DNA of 64,000 bases from Astrocystis sublimbata (taxonomy: Eukaryota > Ascomycota > Sordariomycetes > Xylariales > Xylariaceae): the NCBI GenBank assembly GCA_022453515.1, contig JAJNNY010000002.1, positions 868,001 through 932,000 on the forward strand, in the 5' to 3' direction. Of the stretch, positions 37,074-47,291 are shown in pieces. The notes under the pieces were generated by a model. That model did not search any database and had not been told where the DNA came from. It worked only from the letters and a program-made list of their open reading frames with translations. The translations under genes and the position numbers were made by a program. Every line of letters begins with the position of its first letter. The first letter of the stretch is position 1.

Positions 37074-39167
37074 ATGCTTCATCCTCTGTTACATGCCACG
37101 GCCCGCTCCTCATCCAGGCATGTGAGCTGCGCCCGCACCAGCCCCCGCGCCAGCGCCTCGCGATTCCGATCCCAAATCCGATTCCTACTCTCACATCGAA
37201 CTGCACGCAGCATGGCAACCACCACAACAAAGACAACAGCCCCTCCCAACGGGTCGGCCTCGAACGGCGACATCCAGACCTTCGTGCGCGACGGCCAAGA
37301 ATTCACCCAAGTCAAAGAAGGTCTGGGTCGCATTCTCGTGCCCTTTTCGAAGCCAGACCCGGCTGCAAAGGCCACCACCAAGAGCATCACCAAGAGCGTC
37401 GAGGAGCAGCAGAGCGTCTTCTACAACCCCATCCAACAGTTCAACCGCGATCTGACCGTGCTCGCCATCAAGGCCTACGCCGACAGCCTCCTGTCCAAGC
37501 CCCGCCCTGCCAATGCGAAACATGTCGCCAAGCGGAAGCGCGACAAGTCCGACGCTGCTGGCCCGCACCCCAAGAGGCCAGCCGGCCCCGAAACAACCAG
37601 CGACTCGCGCTCCGACGCCGTCGACACGTCGTCGGTGACAGCGGAGAGCTCCGAGGTCCCAGGAAAAGAGGAGGCCGCGCCCAGACCGCAGGATGCAGAT
37701 GCAACACAGCCCGACGCACCGGAAGCCCTTAAAGCTCCCCCGGCTCCTCACTTCACCATCCTCGATGCTCTTTCCGCGACTGGCCTTAGGGCGCTGCGAT
37801 ACGCCCAGGAGCTCCCCTTCGTCACCTCCGTCACTGCCAATGACCTTACCCCGTCTGCCGTCGACGCCATTCGCCGCAATGCCGAGCACAACGGCGTCGA
37901 GTCCAAGGTCATCGCCACCCAAGGCGATGCTCGCGCCCACATGTACCACATCGTCGCCGACGAGGCCACTCGTGACCACGACAGAACCAAGTTTGGCAAG
38001 AAGAGCAAAATCAAGAGCAACAGATACAACGTCATCGATCTGGATCCTTACGGCACCGCCGCCCCCTTTCTCGACGCTGCCGTCAATGCGGTGCGCGATG
38101 ACGGCGGTCTTCTATGCGTCACATGCACCGATTCCGGCGTCTGGGCTTCCAATGGCTATCCCGAGAAGGCCTATTCCCTCTATGGCGGCATTCCTATCAA
38201 GGGATCTTATTCCCACGAAGTTGGCCTGCGACTGGTCCTACACGCTCTCGCCAAGTCTGCTGCTATAAATGGCTTAGCAATCAAACCGCTGCTTAGTCTA
38301 TCAATAGATTACTACCTCCGCATCTTTGTCAAGATCCAGAAGTCACCGGCCCAAGTCAAGTTTCTCGCGGGCAAGACGATGAACGTATACAACTGCGACA
38401 ACGGATGTGGCGCTTGGAACATACAGCTCTTAGCTCGCAACAAGAAAGTCTTAAACAAGTCTGGCAACGGAGCCTATTACAAGCACGGTCTCGCGATGGC
38501 CTCGACGCCTGGTCCCAACTGTTCACATTGCGACTCGAAGATGCACCTCGCTGGCCCCATGTACGCAGGTCCACTGCATTCTCCCGAATTCATCAAGAAG
38601 ATTTTGCACGACTTACCCAGCGCTCCAAGCGAGATATATGGCACCAAACCGCGGATAGAAGGCATGCTGTACACCGCGCTCGAAGAGTCGATCACGCCCC
38701 CACACGACCCAGATAATACCCTGCCGGCCTGTAGAGAAGACGAGTTCGCTGCCATCGAGCCGTACCCTTTCTATTTTCACCCCACCAATCTCGCAGGTGC
38801 CATGCACTGTGTATGCCCGGATGAGGATAGCTTCAGAGGAGCGCTCCGTTCACTGGGCTATGAGGTCACGCGCAGTCACTGCAAAGGGGGGAGCCTGAAG
38901 ACGAACGCATCGTGGTCCGTCATCTGGCATGTCATGAGAGAGTGGACGCGACAAAAGTTCCCCGTCAAGACCGAGAACATCAAAGAGAACAGCCCTGCTT
39001 ATAAGTTGCTCAGGCTCGGCGATGCCAATAAGCCCCAAGATGAAATCGATAAGCTGGAGGTCGTCTTTGATAAACATCTTGGTCGTGATAGGTCCAAGCA
39101 GGGTTTGATTCGATATCAAAGTAATCCAGATAATTGGGGTCCTCAGTCCCGGGCCAAAGGGCACTGA
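37074..39167 (+). CDS. TRM1: tRNA (guanine26-N2)-dimethyltransferase Trm1
   Basis: Uses SAM to make N2,N2-dimethylguanosine at position 26 of nuclear and mitochondrial tRNAs. It is a single 697-codon exon. The SAM pocket motif LSATGLRALRYAQELP is near residue 231, the catalytic/base-binding VIDLDPYGTAAPFLDAA near 320, and TCTDSGVWASNG plus SYSHEVGLRLVLHAL follow. A C-terminal zinc-binding set is visible as Cys441, Cys445, Cys483 and Cys486. A polar insert (about 145-220, KRKRDKSDAAGPHPKRP) is fungal-type and may contain the nuclear signal. The first 46 residues are Arg/Ser/His-rich with no acidic residue, and a second in-frame ATG follows at 37212 (MATTTTKTT). This resembles yeast TRM1, where two starts give mitochondrial and nuclear forms. 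It is convergent with the next gene. Confidence 0.96.
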   Translation: MLHPLLHATARSSSRHVSCARTSPRASASRFRSQIRFLLSHRTARSMATTTTKTTAPPNGSASNGDIQTFVRDGQEFTQVKEGLGRILVPFSKPDPAAKATTKSITKSVEEQQSVFYNPIQQFNRDLTVLAIKAYADSLLSKPRPANAKHVAKRKRDKSDAAGPHPKRPAGPETTSDSRSDAVDTSSVTAESSEVPGKEEAAPRPQDADATQPDAPEALKAPPAPHFTILDALSATGLRALRYAQELPFVTSVTANDLTPSAVDAIRRNAEHNGVESKVIATQGDARAHMYHIVADEATRDHDRTKFGKKSKIKSNRYNVIDLDPYGTAAPFLDAAVNAVRDDGGLLCVTCTDSGVWASNGYPEKAYSLYGGIPIKGSYSHEVGLRLVLHALAKSAAINGLAIKPLLSLSIDYYLRIFVKIQKSPAQVKFLAGKTMNVYNCDNGCGAWNIQLLARNKKVLNKSGNGAYYKHGLAMASTPGPNCSHCDSKMHLAGPMYAGPLHSPEFIKKILHDLPSAPSEIYGTKPRIEGMLYTALEESITPPHDPDNTLPACREDEFAAIEPYPFYFHPTNLAGAMHCVCPDEDSFRGALRSLGYEVTRSHCKGGSLKTNASWSVIWHVMREWTRQKFPVKTENIKENSPAYKLLRLGDANKPQDEIDKLEVVFDKHLGRDRSKQGLIRYQSNPDNWGPQSRAKGH

Positions 39168-39704
39168 AGACGTATATTGAAGTTGAAGCGGTGGCCATGG
39201 TCGCCACCCTTACATCATACCGAATTCCATGATATGACGATTGTACGAATCGTGCCTTGTATATAAGAAGTCAGCAGAGTAAAAAAAATAGTAAATGATA
39301 CCCTTTGCTTCGACTTGTAAAGGGACATAACATACATGATGGATGTGTGCGTGTCAAAGCATTTTGTGGTGGTCGACGTCACACCAAGTACATCACCTTC
39401 CAGGCAGGCGTGGGTGATAGCTCCTATAACACAAAGCAAAAGAACTTGAATTCTCAATCAAGCTGTGTGCGCCTTTAAAGTAGCTAGGTACTTGGACGTT
39501 CTCTATATAGAATAATTAAGCAGAATGTTTCTAAAGATATAAAAGACCGTTTTACTTATTTTGCGTGGCCCTTTTAACTGATTAATTAGATAGCATTTAT
39601 AAATGCGTTGGCTGAATCATTTTTATCATAGTGCCTAACTATGATCACAAACGCAAGTGATAAATGTTGCTTAATACAATGGATGATTGTTCATCCTCCA
39701 AATT
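39168..39704. other. Convergent 3' intergenic region
   Basis: These 537 bp lie between the TRM1 stop and the stop of the minus-strand F-box gene. They are AT-rich around 39500-39640, with no coding potential, and presumably contain both polyadenylation regions. Confidence 0.6.
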
Positions 39705-41366
39705 CTATTCTTCTTCGTCGTCATCATCTGCACTGTCGTCATCGCCGTCGCTGTCATTGCCGCCGCCGTCGTCGTCATCTTCGCTTTCGAGTTCATATTC
39801 ACCGCCAGGAAGCGGGCTATGCCACCAGTTTGACTCCATATCATCGGTTATGTCTTTGACCGACTGGCTGAACGTACTTCCTCTCCATGTCTTCACCGAA
39901 TTGTTCCTTGACCCCTTGAAGGTGACCCTGCCGGAAACAATGGCTTGATCGGTTCTATATCTCTGACCCAAAGTCGAAAGCGTGACTGTTCCGAGCCGAA
40001 GATCGGCCGCGGCCATTTTGTTACACAACCGGGCCCAAAGATTGGCCTTTGTTTCTTGGCCACACTGGAGCGTGATTTTATGAAGGCTGATACCGCGTAG
40101 AGTCGTCTTGTATCTCTTGTATAGTGCAAGGAGTTCGTTTTCGCTTACAGTTGCCATTCCAAGATCTAGGTGCTGTAAATTTGGAAAATTGGGTGCAGGC
40201 GGGAAATGTGCTGGTAGTTCATCGTTGTCCTTCAAGGGCAGGAATTAGTAGGAACATGCTCAAGGTATGCACTGCAGATCGCTTACCTGTCCTGTTGCTG
40301 CTGCATCAAGAGGAGCGAGTCTTGTGTCTGCCAGCCATACAAGGAATGCTTCAGGAGTACATTCGCTGTTTTCATAGCCTTGGAAATTGAGTCGTAAATG
40401 TCGTAGATCCGAGAGCTGTACCAACAGCCTCGAGAGGAAGTATCCCGATGCGGATCTCAAAGCTGTGTGGGCACCCACATCGTTATTGACCACAGTGAAG
40501 TCATCCAAATTAGTGCTGAGGCCATCTAGAAATACATCTTGGAGCTTGTTCAGTGCCAATGAGACTTTGGTCTGATAGCAAGCAGGTATCTTAAAGGCCA
40601 GATCTGGAAATTGTGAAGTATGTAATAAAATTTCGAGACGGCTGATCTTACAGCTCTGGCCGGAAGCTGAGTTCTGGCATTAGTGTTTGGGCGACAGTGA
40701 ACCTGGGGGCCGGCTGGCAACGGTAACGCCCATGTGCAGCATGAAGTTGGCGTACGTACCTTCGACATTTCCAATAGCTCGAAGTAGGGCCATGAAAATA
40801 TGACCAACATACGTGCCCAGGTATTCCCGCCTCCCTCCCGTGAAGCCGAAATTTGACTGGCTCGTCTCCTTTAAGAAGGTGGGATAGCCGTAGCTATGCC
40901 AAACAGTATTGTCGCGACTTCGATTGGCCGAGTGGAAGTCCCGAATGCCCACAGTCTCGAGATTAGGAAGGCGTTTGAGGGCGTCGGTCAGCATCTCGAC
41001 ATCTGCACCAGTCTTTACGAATTCTCGGTGGTCGATGCACGCAGCGCGGGTGCGGTTGTTTCGCACCGCTTCGGCATGCCCCTCTCGCGTCGGCACGCCG
41101 GGGGTCATGATAGAAGGGTGCTCTATGTGGATGACCAGATGGGTCAGGCTGGAGGCGAGTCGCGAATTTGATATATCGACAAGAGCCTGGATGCTGAACT
41201 CGACCAGGGCAAACTGCCGCTTGGAAAAGAACTCGCGGGCGAAAGCGCCAAACAGCAATGCCTCGAGCCGCTTGCATGACCTTCGAAGGTATCCATATTC
41301 GGGCGTGGTAAGATGCGAGGTGATCTGGATGAGGATCTCAAGAGGCACATGCAGCAGCCCAGCCAT
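39705..41366 (-). CDS. F-box protein with acidic C-terminal tail
   Basis: Four coding exons on the minus strand are proposed: 40760-41366, 40652-40666 (15 nt), 40287-40603 and 39705-40229. They total 487 aa and are in phase throughout. The F-box is at the very N-terminus (MAGLLHVPLEILIQITSHL, then YLRRSCKRLEALLF), the usual layout for fungal F-box proteins with degenerate leucine-rich repeats. Leu-rich segments follow (LPNLETVGIRDF, LSDLRHLRLNF, NLQHLDLG). The last 30 residues are almost all Asp, Glu, Gly and Ser (ESEDDDDGGGNDSDGDDD and on), encoded by a GAC/GAT-type trinucleotide run. The start is the ATG at 41366; the open frame continues upstream through a minisatellite, which I do not count as coding. 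The 15-nt exon is inferred because the branch site CTAAT is too close to the earlier CCAG. The final acceptor is AAG. The target is unknown. Confidence 0.8.
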
Positions 41367-41500
41367 TGTCGCGGTCTCGAAGCCGGCCTTGGAGCAAGGG
41401 CGGCCAGGTAAGACGCATTTGCTTGCAAGAATGGAGGTGTTATTGTTGCACATGGAGGTTTGAGATTTGCCTGCAGACGGGAATCGGGATGCTGCTGGTT

Positions 41501-41668
41501 TAAATGGTAAATGGTAAATGGTAAATGGTAAATGGTAAATGGTAAATGGTAAATGGTAAATGGTAAATGGTAAATGGTAAATGGTAAATGGTAAATGGTA
41601 AATGGTAAATGGTAAATGGTAAATGGTAAATGGTAAATGGTAAATGGTAAATGGTAAACGGTAAATGG
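41501..41668. repeat. 24-copy TAAATGG minisatellite
   Basis: Exactly 24 head-to-tail copies of the 7-mer TAAATGG occupy 168 bp. All are identical except unit 23, which reads TAAACGG. The array ends 135 bp upstream of the F-box gene start, probably in its promoter or 5' leader. Read on the minus strand it is open in at least one frame and would encode a repeated heptapeptide of the type LPFTIYH, but that frame's start lies outside and looks accidental. Near-perfect identity suggests recent expansion or active homogenisation. Confidence 0.97.
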
Positions 41669-42135
41669 TCTGCTCTACGGGACGGGCTTGCTGCCTCGCT
41701 GGGTACACATGTAGATTCCAGGCTTCAGTCTCGGATCGCCTGATGAGTTCGACTATCTTTGCATTGTTGGTGTATCTAGCTTCGCTGGGCGTTAGGCAAC
41801 CATCCCTTGGGTCAACAGGTGCTTGTGCTTGCTTAGATTGTTTGCGAACTGTAGTATGTAGCGTTGGGTGGTGAGTAGGTAGGTACGTTGCTCAAGTGGC
41901 TCGTGCGTCTTGCCGAACGTCCATTGGTGATTGATTGCATCGACAACCGTCACCGACCTTGGGGAAGTCTCGCCTTGCGTAACATACTTCCTCCCTGCCG
42001 GGTTGTGCTCACTTAAAAATAATGGAATATTAAATCCATCTTTCTCTATATAGAAAACATTTATTTATATATATTAGTTATTTATTTATACTTTGATTAT
42101 ACATCAATCAGTAAAAAGCATAAAAGAAATGTAAA

Positions 42136-42154
42136 CATCATGTGTGTCATGATG
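42136..42154. repeat. Perfect hairpin downstream of tRNA-Pro
   Basis: CATCATG, a five-base loop TGTGT, then CATGATG form a 7-bp perfect inverted repeat. It begins 5 bp beyond the tRNA 3' end. On the tRNA strand it is followed by a TTTCTTTT tract near 42122-42129, the probable RNA polymerase III stop. The hairpin would therefore lie in the tRNA 3' trailer. A role in trailer processing is only a guess. Confidence 0.6.
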
Positions 42155-42159
42155 TAGGC

Positions 42160-42257
42160 GGGCTCAGCCGGGATTCGAACCCGGGGCCTCCTGCATTCCC
42201 ATGTAAGATGGAAGGGTATGACCCGAAGCAGGAATCATACCACTAGACCACTGAGCC
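42160..42257 (-). tRNA. tRNA-Pro(CGG) with intron
   Basis: Read on the minus strand, the acceptor stem GGCTCAG pairs with CTGAGCC, with discriminator C, as usual for tRNA-Pro. The A box (TGGTCTAGTGG) and B box (GGTTCGAATCC) are intact. The anticodon stem CCTGC/GCAGG encloses the loop TTCGGG...T, with anticodon CGG at 42223-42225. A 26-nt intron (42196-42221) sits one base 3' of the anticodon, the canonical position, so a tRNA splicing endonuclease is needed. A T-rich terminator follows about 30 nt downstream. It reads prolyl CCG codons. Confidence 0.95.
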
Positions 42258-44221
42258 TCAGTCGATCATGTTAGCGCCATCTCAGCATTGCTATCCTATA
42301 TCGCATGTGGCCTCAAGTTGCATCCAGACCTACGAGTTTCAACTTTCTATAGTAACTCTGTTAGGCGGGAGGAATGGTTGCTTTGCTTCCTAATAACTTG
42401 GTCTTGCTACAAAGTATAGCTTAGCTCTATAGAGTAAGCACGGGCGCTTACAATATGGTGAGAAGCGGTCTTTAAAGGGGCGTCTCGTGGGATATACAAT
42501 GAAGCAATCATTCTTGCTCGGACAAGCCTCTATCGAATTGGAGGAATTGTATAAGGAGAAGGATCCTTGGTATCAGGGCTAGATTCAAGCGGTATTCATG
42601 TGTTTATTTGTATTGTTGTAATGTTATAGTAACCCCTTTAGTCACCCTGCTCTCTCTTAACCAATATTTAAATGAGTGTTATATTGTTCGCTTCCAACCC
42701 CTTATTCTTATAACAAGACAATAGTAATAATGTATCTTGTTAATGGTACCTAGTTGTTCAGTGGTAATCCTTGATGAAAGGTATGTGTATGAAATTCATC
42801 TCGCATTATTGTTATCTTCTTAAACACATTTACATGCGTTGAGCTCCGTCTGGTTTAGGTTTTTAGCACAATAGTTCGAACTAGCTAAAAGGGAAACTCA
42901 CCTGGGTCAGCGGCCTTGCTGCATAAAGCGAGAAGACATCCCTACCAGGCTCACACTAAGGCGAGTGTGTTAGTTTCAAGTTCTTACGGGGTTGTTGTTT
43001 AGGAGGAGGTTCATACAGGTAAGACATACAACCGGTATTGGTCCGGTCCATAAACTTCGGCACACTTCATCCTTAGAAGAACTGCATCGAAGTTACCGCT
43101 AATCTTGATTGGCTCTGACTCTGGCATTTTGGCTTTGTGCGAGGGGCTGGGGATATCTGGATTCCTTGTTTTGTTCAAAATTCAGATCCGGAACTTGAAG
43201 TATGACAGGTGTTGCGTGTGATAATGGTTGTGCGTGATACTGCTCATGACAGGATGATATTCTGGGTGGGCATAACGAGCTTTAAATATTGCAAATGATG
43301 AACACTATGAAAGTGTTCAGTGGCAACTGTACTACACAAACACCAACTTGCGTTCTAAGCGTAGTTTTATCTCCCTTGATAAGATTTAGGAGATTGCATG
43401 GTGATGCCCTTGCTTGATTTTAAAGAGCCATTACAAACTTAGAAGACTATGTGTTAGAACTTGTTTCAGGATACACCGTCCAAATCCCAATTGTAAGCAA
43501 GGACCTTATGATAATACTTAGCAAACAAAGCCACCTCTACTAATGAGCTGCTTCTCTCGAATGCCGAGTTGGACCAACAATCGAAAGGAGTCTTCGCTTG
43601 GAAACAAACAACCTTAGCCTTCTTGACACGTCCTCTATCATTCGCTGCTATCACTCCCTAACTTCAATCGTCAAGATTCAATGAGGAAAACGGTACCAAT
43701 GAAAGAGTCCGTGTTCCTTAGTGGCATGGAGAAAGCCATACTCAACACTGAGACCCAAGTCAATATTACTCAAATGAATTATGTTTATATTCAACAATCA
43801 CACAACCTTATTTTCTTCTCTTTCGCATCAAAGCGGTCTTTCTAACAAGCAGTAGAATATTGTGTCTCCCAAACGATTAATATTGCCTACCCATCAATAT
43901 AACACCTTCCCGCGCAGAGACCTGCTCCTCCAACGTTTCCACGCTGACCCCTTTTTCAAACCCGAACCAGGACCCAAACCCAAACCATAACCACAACGAG
44001 ATCCTCAGAGACGCCTACACGCTCTAAAGCTTCGACTTCGACTTCGACATCAATTTCCCCTTCCCTACCAACCCCTACACCAACTCCCATTCCCACTCTC
44101 ACTCCCACTCTAAACACCGCCACCCCCCACACACAGCCCAGCGACCATCCAACCCTATTCCCAAATACAGCTTCCTCCGACGTCGCCTCTGGGCCAAGCA
44201 CGACTACAGGTTTAGACTAAC

Positions 44222-44440
44222 ATGGCCCCACGTCGAACTCGCGCATCGGCTCCTCCCGCTTCCGATCCGTCTGCACACTGGCGCGTCTAGCGCCAGCCTG
44301 ACTGGGACGGGCGGCTGATCGACGTAAAAACCGGCGACGCGTACACTAACTGGTTTCCCGTGAGGTTCTTCGTCAACTCGGACGTGTTCGCAAATAAGGG
44401 CTGTCTTTGGGACGCGGAATTTCGTGGTGTGTGTAAGTGA
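44222..44440 (+). pseudogene. Gene remnant with internal stop
   Basis: A GC-rich patch in AT-rich surroundings reads MAPRRTRASAPASDPSAHWR, V, a TAG stop at 44288-44290, and then 49 more codons of protein-like sequence. These include QPDWDGRLIDVKTGDAYTNW and FPVRFFVNSDVFANKGCLWD. A GTAAGT donor-like site at 44433 suggests that a spliced continuation once existed, but the downstream sequence is AT-rich and closed. The stop could be a C-to-T change of CAG in a CpA context, the type of change made by RIP. The family is unknown. A spliced gene in which the TAG falls in an intron cannot be excluded. Confidence 0.4.
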
Positions 44441-46487
44441 TTAGTAATTTAGCAATTAGGGTCAAGTTCAGGTTCACGATCAGTTCGCTTAGGATGAGTT
44501 TGAGTTGAATTAGCGGGTATTATCGTACCGCGAAAGAAGGAAGAAAGACGCTAACTTTTCTCACTATTTGTTCGAGTGATTCCGATACCATCTGAATCGC
44601 GAGGTTTGCTATAGCCTTGAGACTGTTACTTATGACCTTCTTTCTATGAACCAAGGTGTGACAGTGCAGCTGAAATTGAGGATAACTCTCGTTATATAGA
44701 ACTCGGAATGCTCGCAGGATGATATATAGAAACGTTAGGTGTAGCAGATGATGTGTCTAGCTTAACCGAATACTCCCCTCTCTTTAATGAAAAAGATCAG
44801 AGGTTCGATTTAGCTAGTTAGGCACCACTTGTTACGGGTTACGTATCACGTGTAAATGTGAACGAAGAAATTGATATGGTATAAGAATGATCTTTTGACA
44901 CAGTGGTAAATCCAACACATTCCTCCCTCTTGCCATATAATTTTATATTGTGTTTTATGATCCTGTGAATTGGTCTTTATGCCGGTTTAATTGTTCGTCA
45001 TGATGTATAATTACCCCCAAACCGAAAAGTCCCAGATAGCAACCGGTCCGCCCTCGTAACCTGAATACTGGGCAACTTATTCATATATGCTTCGGCGGTG
45101 GCCACAGCCCACCACCGGCGTTATCTAGGTAGGTGGTCGTAGTGCCCATGTTGGGGATCGGCGTGTGTCTACCTACGCAATTAGGTGATAGGAGATTATA
45201 GACAGCATGTTCCGTACTTAACGATCTCCTGATCTCCTGATTATAGGCAATCTGTTGGTGACAACATGGTCTGGGAGACTATTATTAGCCACGAAACTTG
45301 CGATGCGCCCGTAGGTCGTCCCAACCAATCAGTAAACTTCGTTTAATGGGCTTCGTTCGCTTGCCTTGGTAAGATTGACAGTCCAACCCAGCGGGGACCG
45401 TTTTGAGGGTTGGAATCATTTTGTGATGCATTTCTCTTTACTTAACCTAATAGAATGCATAAATGCACATGGGCCCTTTTACAGTTACCTGACGTGCCTG
45501 ACTAGGTACCTAGTGACTGGCTGAGCTGAGCCTGAGCAAAAGCAATAATTACGCCTCTTTAACAACGAACGCCGTGCTAGGCCTGAACTATTATCTGCAC
45601 GGGGCAATTGCATCGGAAGCGTCCCAAATTCAAGTCGAGGATGGGGAATGCTGGCCCCCTCGCTTCTATATGTACTTAAGTAGTTATTCTGGCAGCTTCA
45701 TGCATAAGATTGTCCCCTCCCCCCACTGTCTACACCTCGGAGGAGGTTCTCTCTGACTGACGTGATGTGGCGGGATGATCCTACCTCATGTAGGTAAGCT
45801 TACGAGTACCTGCCTCGCCGTCTGTGTACATGTTTGTTACGTGGACACAGAAGTACCCTGGCGGTCCCATTCCCAAAGCTACATGTAATCGTGGCCATCT
45901 CAGGCCGGATGTCGTAAGGTATATGTACCTAGGTAGGTACCTTAGGTAGGTACATGTAGTGAGTTGGATACGGAAATAGAACGCGGCGGTACTTTGCAAA
46001 CCCTTGACGTGGGGCTCCACATTTAATAATAGCTCCGGATTGCCTGCCCCTCGCCTGCCCCTCGCCTGCCCAGTGCCCACTACCCCTCGTCTACCCCTCG
46101 TTTGTGGTAGCTTCAAAGGTCGTGTTTCGGCCAGTGGCAGCTTACGAAAGCTTGGAAACGTGGGAGTTTAGTGGGTCGATGTAGATAGACATACCTAGGT
46201 ACCTTAGGTACCTTACCTACATAATGCTTGACATCCCGCATGCACCTTGTGTGAGGCCGAACTGCCCGCCTGCTGTAGGTAATTTCGCACGTAGTTAGGC
46301 GTGCCTGGCGAGCCTGGCATCCCCCGACGTGCAGATACGTACCTCCATATCTTCTCTACGTCCCGCCCAGGTCCTGCATCCCGAAGTTTCCTCAACTCTG
46401 AATATTCTTCACCCCGTCCCGACACTGCAAACCAGCAACCCGACAACAACAAAAACAACCTCCAGTCTTACAACTCCTCCTTCCACA

Positions 46488-47291
46488 ATGGGTGTCACCA
46501 AGACCGTCCATGAAGAGGGCTCCGGCGCCCAGCCCCAAGTTGGCCAGACCGTCACCATCGAGTACACCGGCTGGCTCAAGGACACCAGCAAGCCCGACAA
46601 CAAGGGCAACAAGTGAGTGATGCTGCGAGACTGTCCCATCCCGTGCATCCCGTGCATCCCGCGCACCCGAAGCTACCCCGCCATCCACACCACCCTCCCA
46701 GCACTGGCACCACAGTCATCGCCGCCTCAGACACACCAGTCCACTAATGTCTTGCCTGCAACCATAGGTTCGACTCCTCTGTCGGCCGTGGTGACTTCGT
46801 GACTAAGATTGGCGTCGGTCAAGTCATCAAGGGTAGGCCTACATCTAACGTCAACAGCTCGTGAAACATGTCAAGCTAACAGGTGGGATCCCCAGGCTGG
46901 GATGAGGGTGTCACTCAGATGAAGGTTGGCGAGAAGGCCACCTTGGATATCTCCAGGTATGAGCTCAACAATCGGTCTTGATGGGTCAGTGGCTGACCTA
47001 CATATTATTTAGTGACTTCGGCTACGGTGCTCGGTATGTTTGTTGACTCACCACTGCCTATCTGCCTATCTTTGAAATATTATCACACGTTTCCATGTCA
47101 CACACGAGCATGGTTTCATCATCCATCGCCATCCATTCAAAAAGAGACCAGCTGCTAACTTCTTCATCAAGTGGCTTCACTGGTCACATTCCCCCCAACT
47201 CAGACCTGATCTTGTAAGTTACCCATGCCGAAGCCGAGACACCACAGCTCTGACAACCTCTAGTGATGTCCACCTGAAGAAGGTCCAGTAA
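46488..47291 (+). CDS. FPR1: FKBP12-type peptidyl-prolyl cis-trans isomerase
   Basis: A cytosolic prolyl isomerase and receptor for FK506 and rapamycin. Six exons (46488-46612, 46768-46832, 46896-46956, 47013-47033, 47172-47213, 47264-47291) encode 113 aa, full length for FKBP12. The whole protein is the FKBP domain: VTIEYTGWLKD, KFDSSVGRGDF, VIKGWDEGVTQMKVGEKATL, DFGYGARGFTGHIPPNSDL and a final FDVHLKKVQ strand. The ligand-pocket aromatics Tyr, Phe, Trp and Tyr are in their usual places. Five introns in 342 coding bases is dense, and exon 4 is only 21 nt. The intron before exon 5 ends in AAG. All phases agree. TACCTAGGTA lies about 290 bp upstream. Confidence 0.97.

Larger units (their letters stand above)
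41669..46487. other. AT-rich interval with tRNA and gene remnant
   Basis: Apart from the tRNA at 42160-42257 and the broken frame at 44222-44440, no gene is supportable over about 4.8 kb. Base composition turns strongly AT-rich at about 42010 (ttatttatatatattag) and stays so to about 45000. A C/T-rich, simple-sequence stretch at 43960-44120 (repeats of cgacttcga and cccactc) precedes the remnant. TACCTAGGTA occurs at 45926-45935 and 46192-46201, the second about 290 bp before the FKBP start. The final 500 bp are GC-richer, as expected for the FKBP promoter. Confidence 0.55.

Noticed and set aside
37191..37979. Open frame antisense to TRM1
   Set aside because: Shadow of the GC-rich TRM1 N-terminal region; no domain and no splice support.
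41501..41668. CRISPR-like array
   Set aside because: Units are contiguous 7-mers with no spacers, in a eukaryotic genome; it is a minisatellite.
41366..41708. Upstream extension of the F-box frame through the minisatellite (LPFTIYH repeats)
   Set aside because: The extended frame starts on a non-ATG codon and encodes only the tandem array; the F-box begins exactly at the ATG at 41366, so the array is treated as non-coding.
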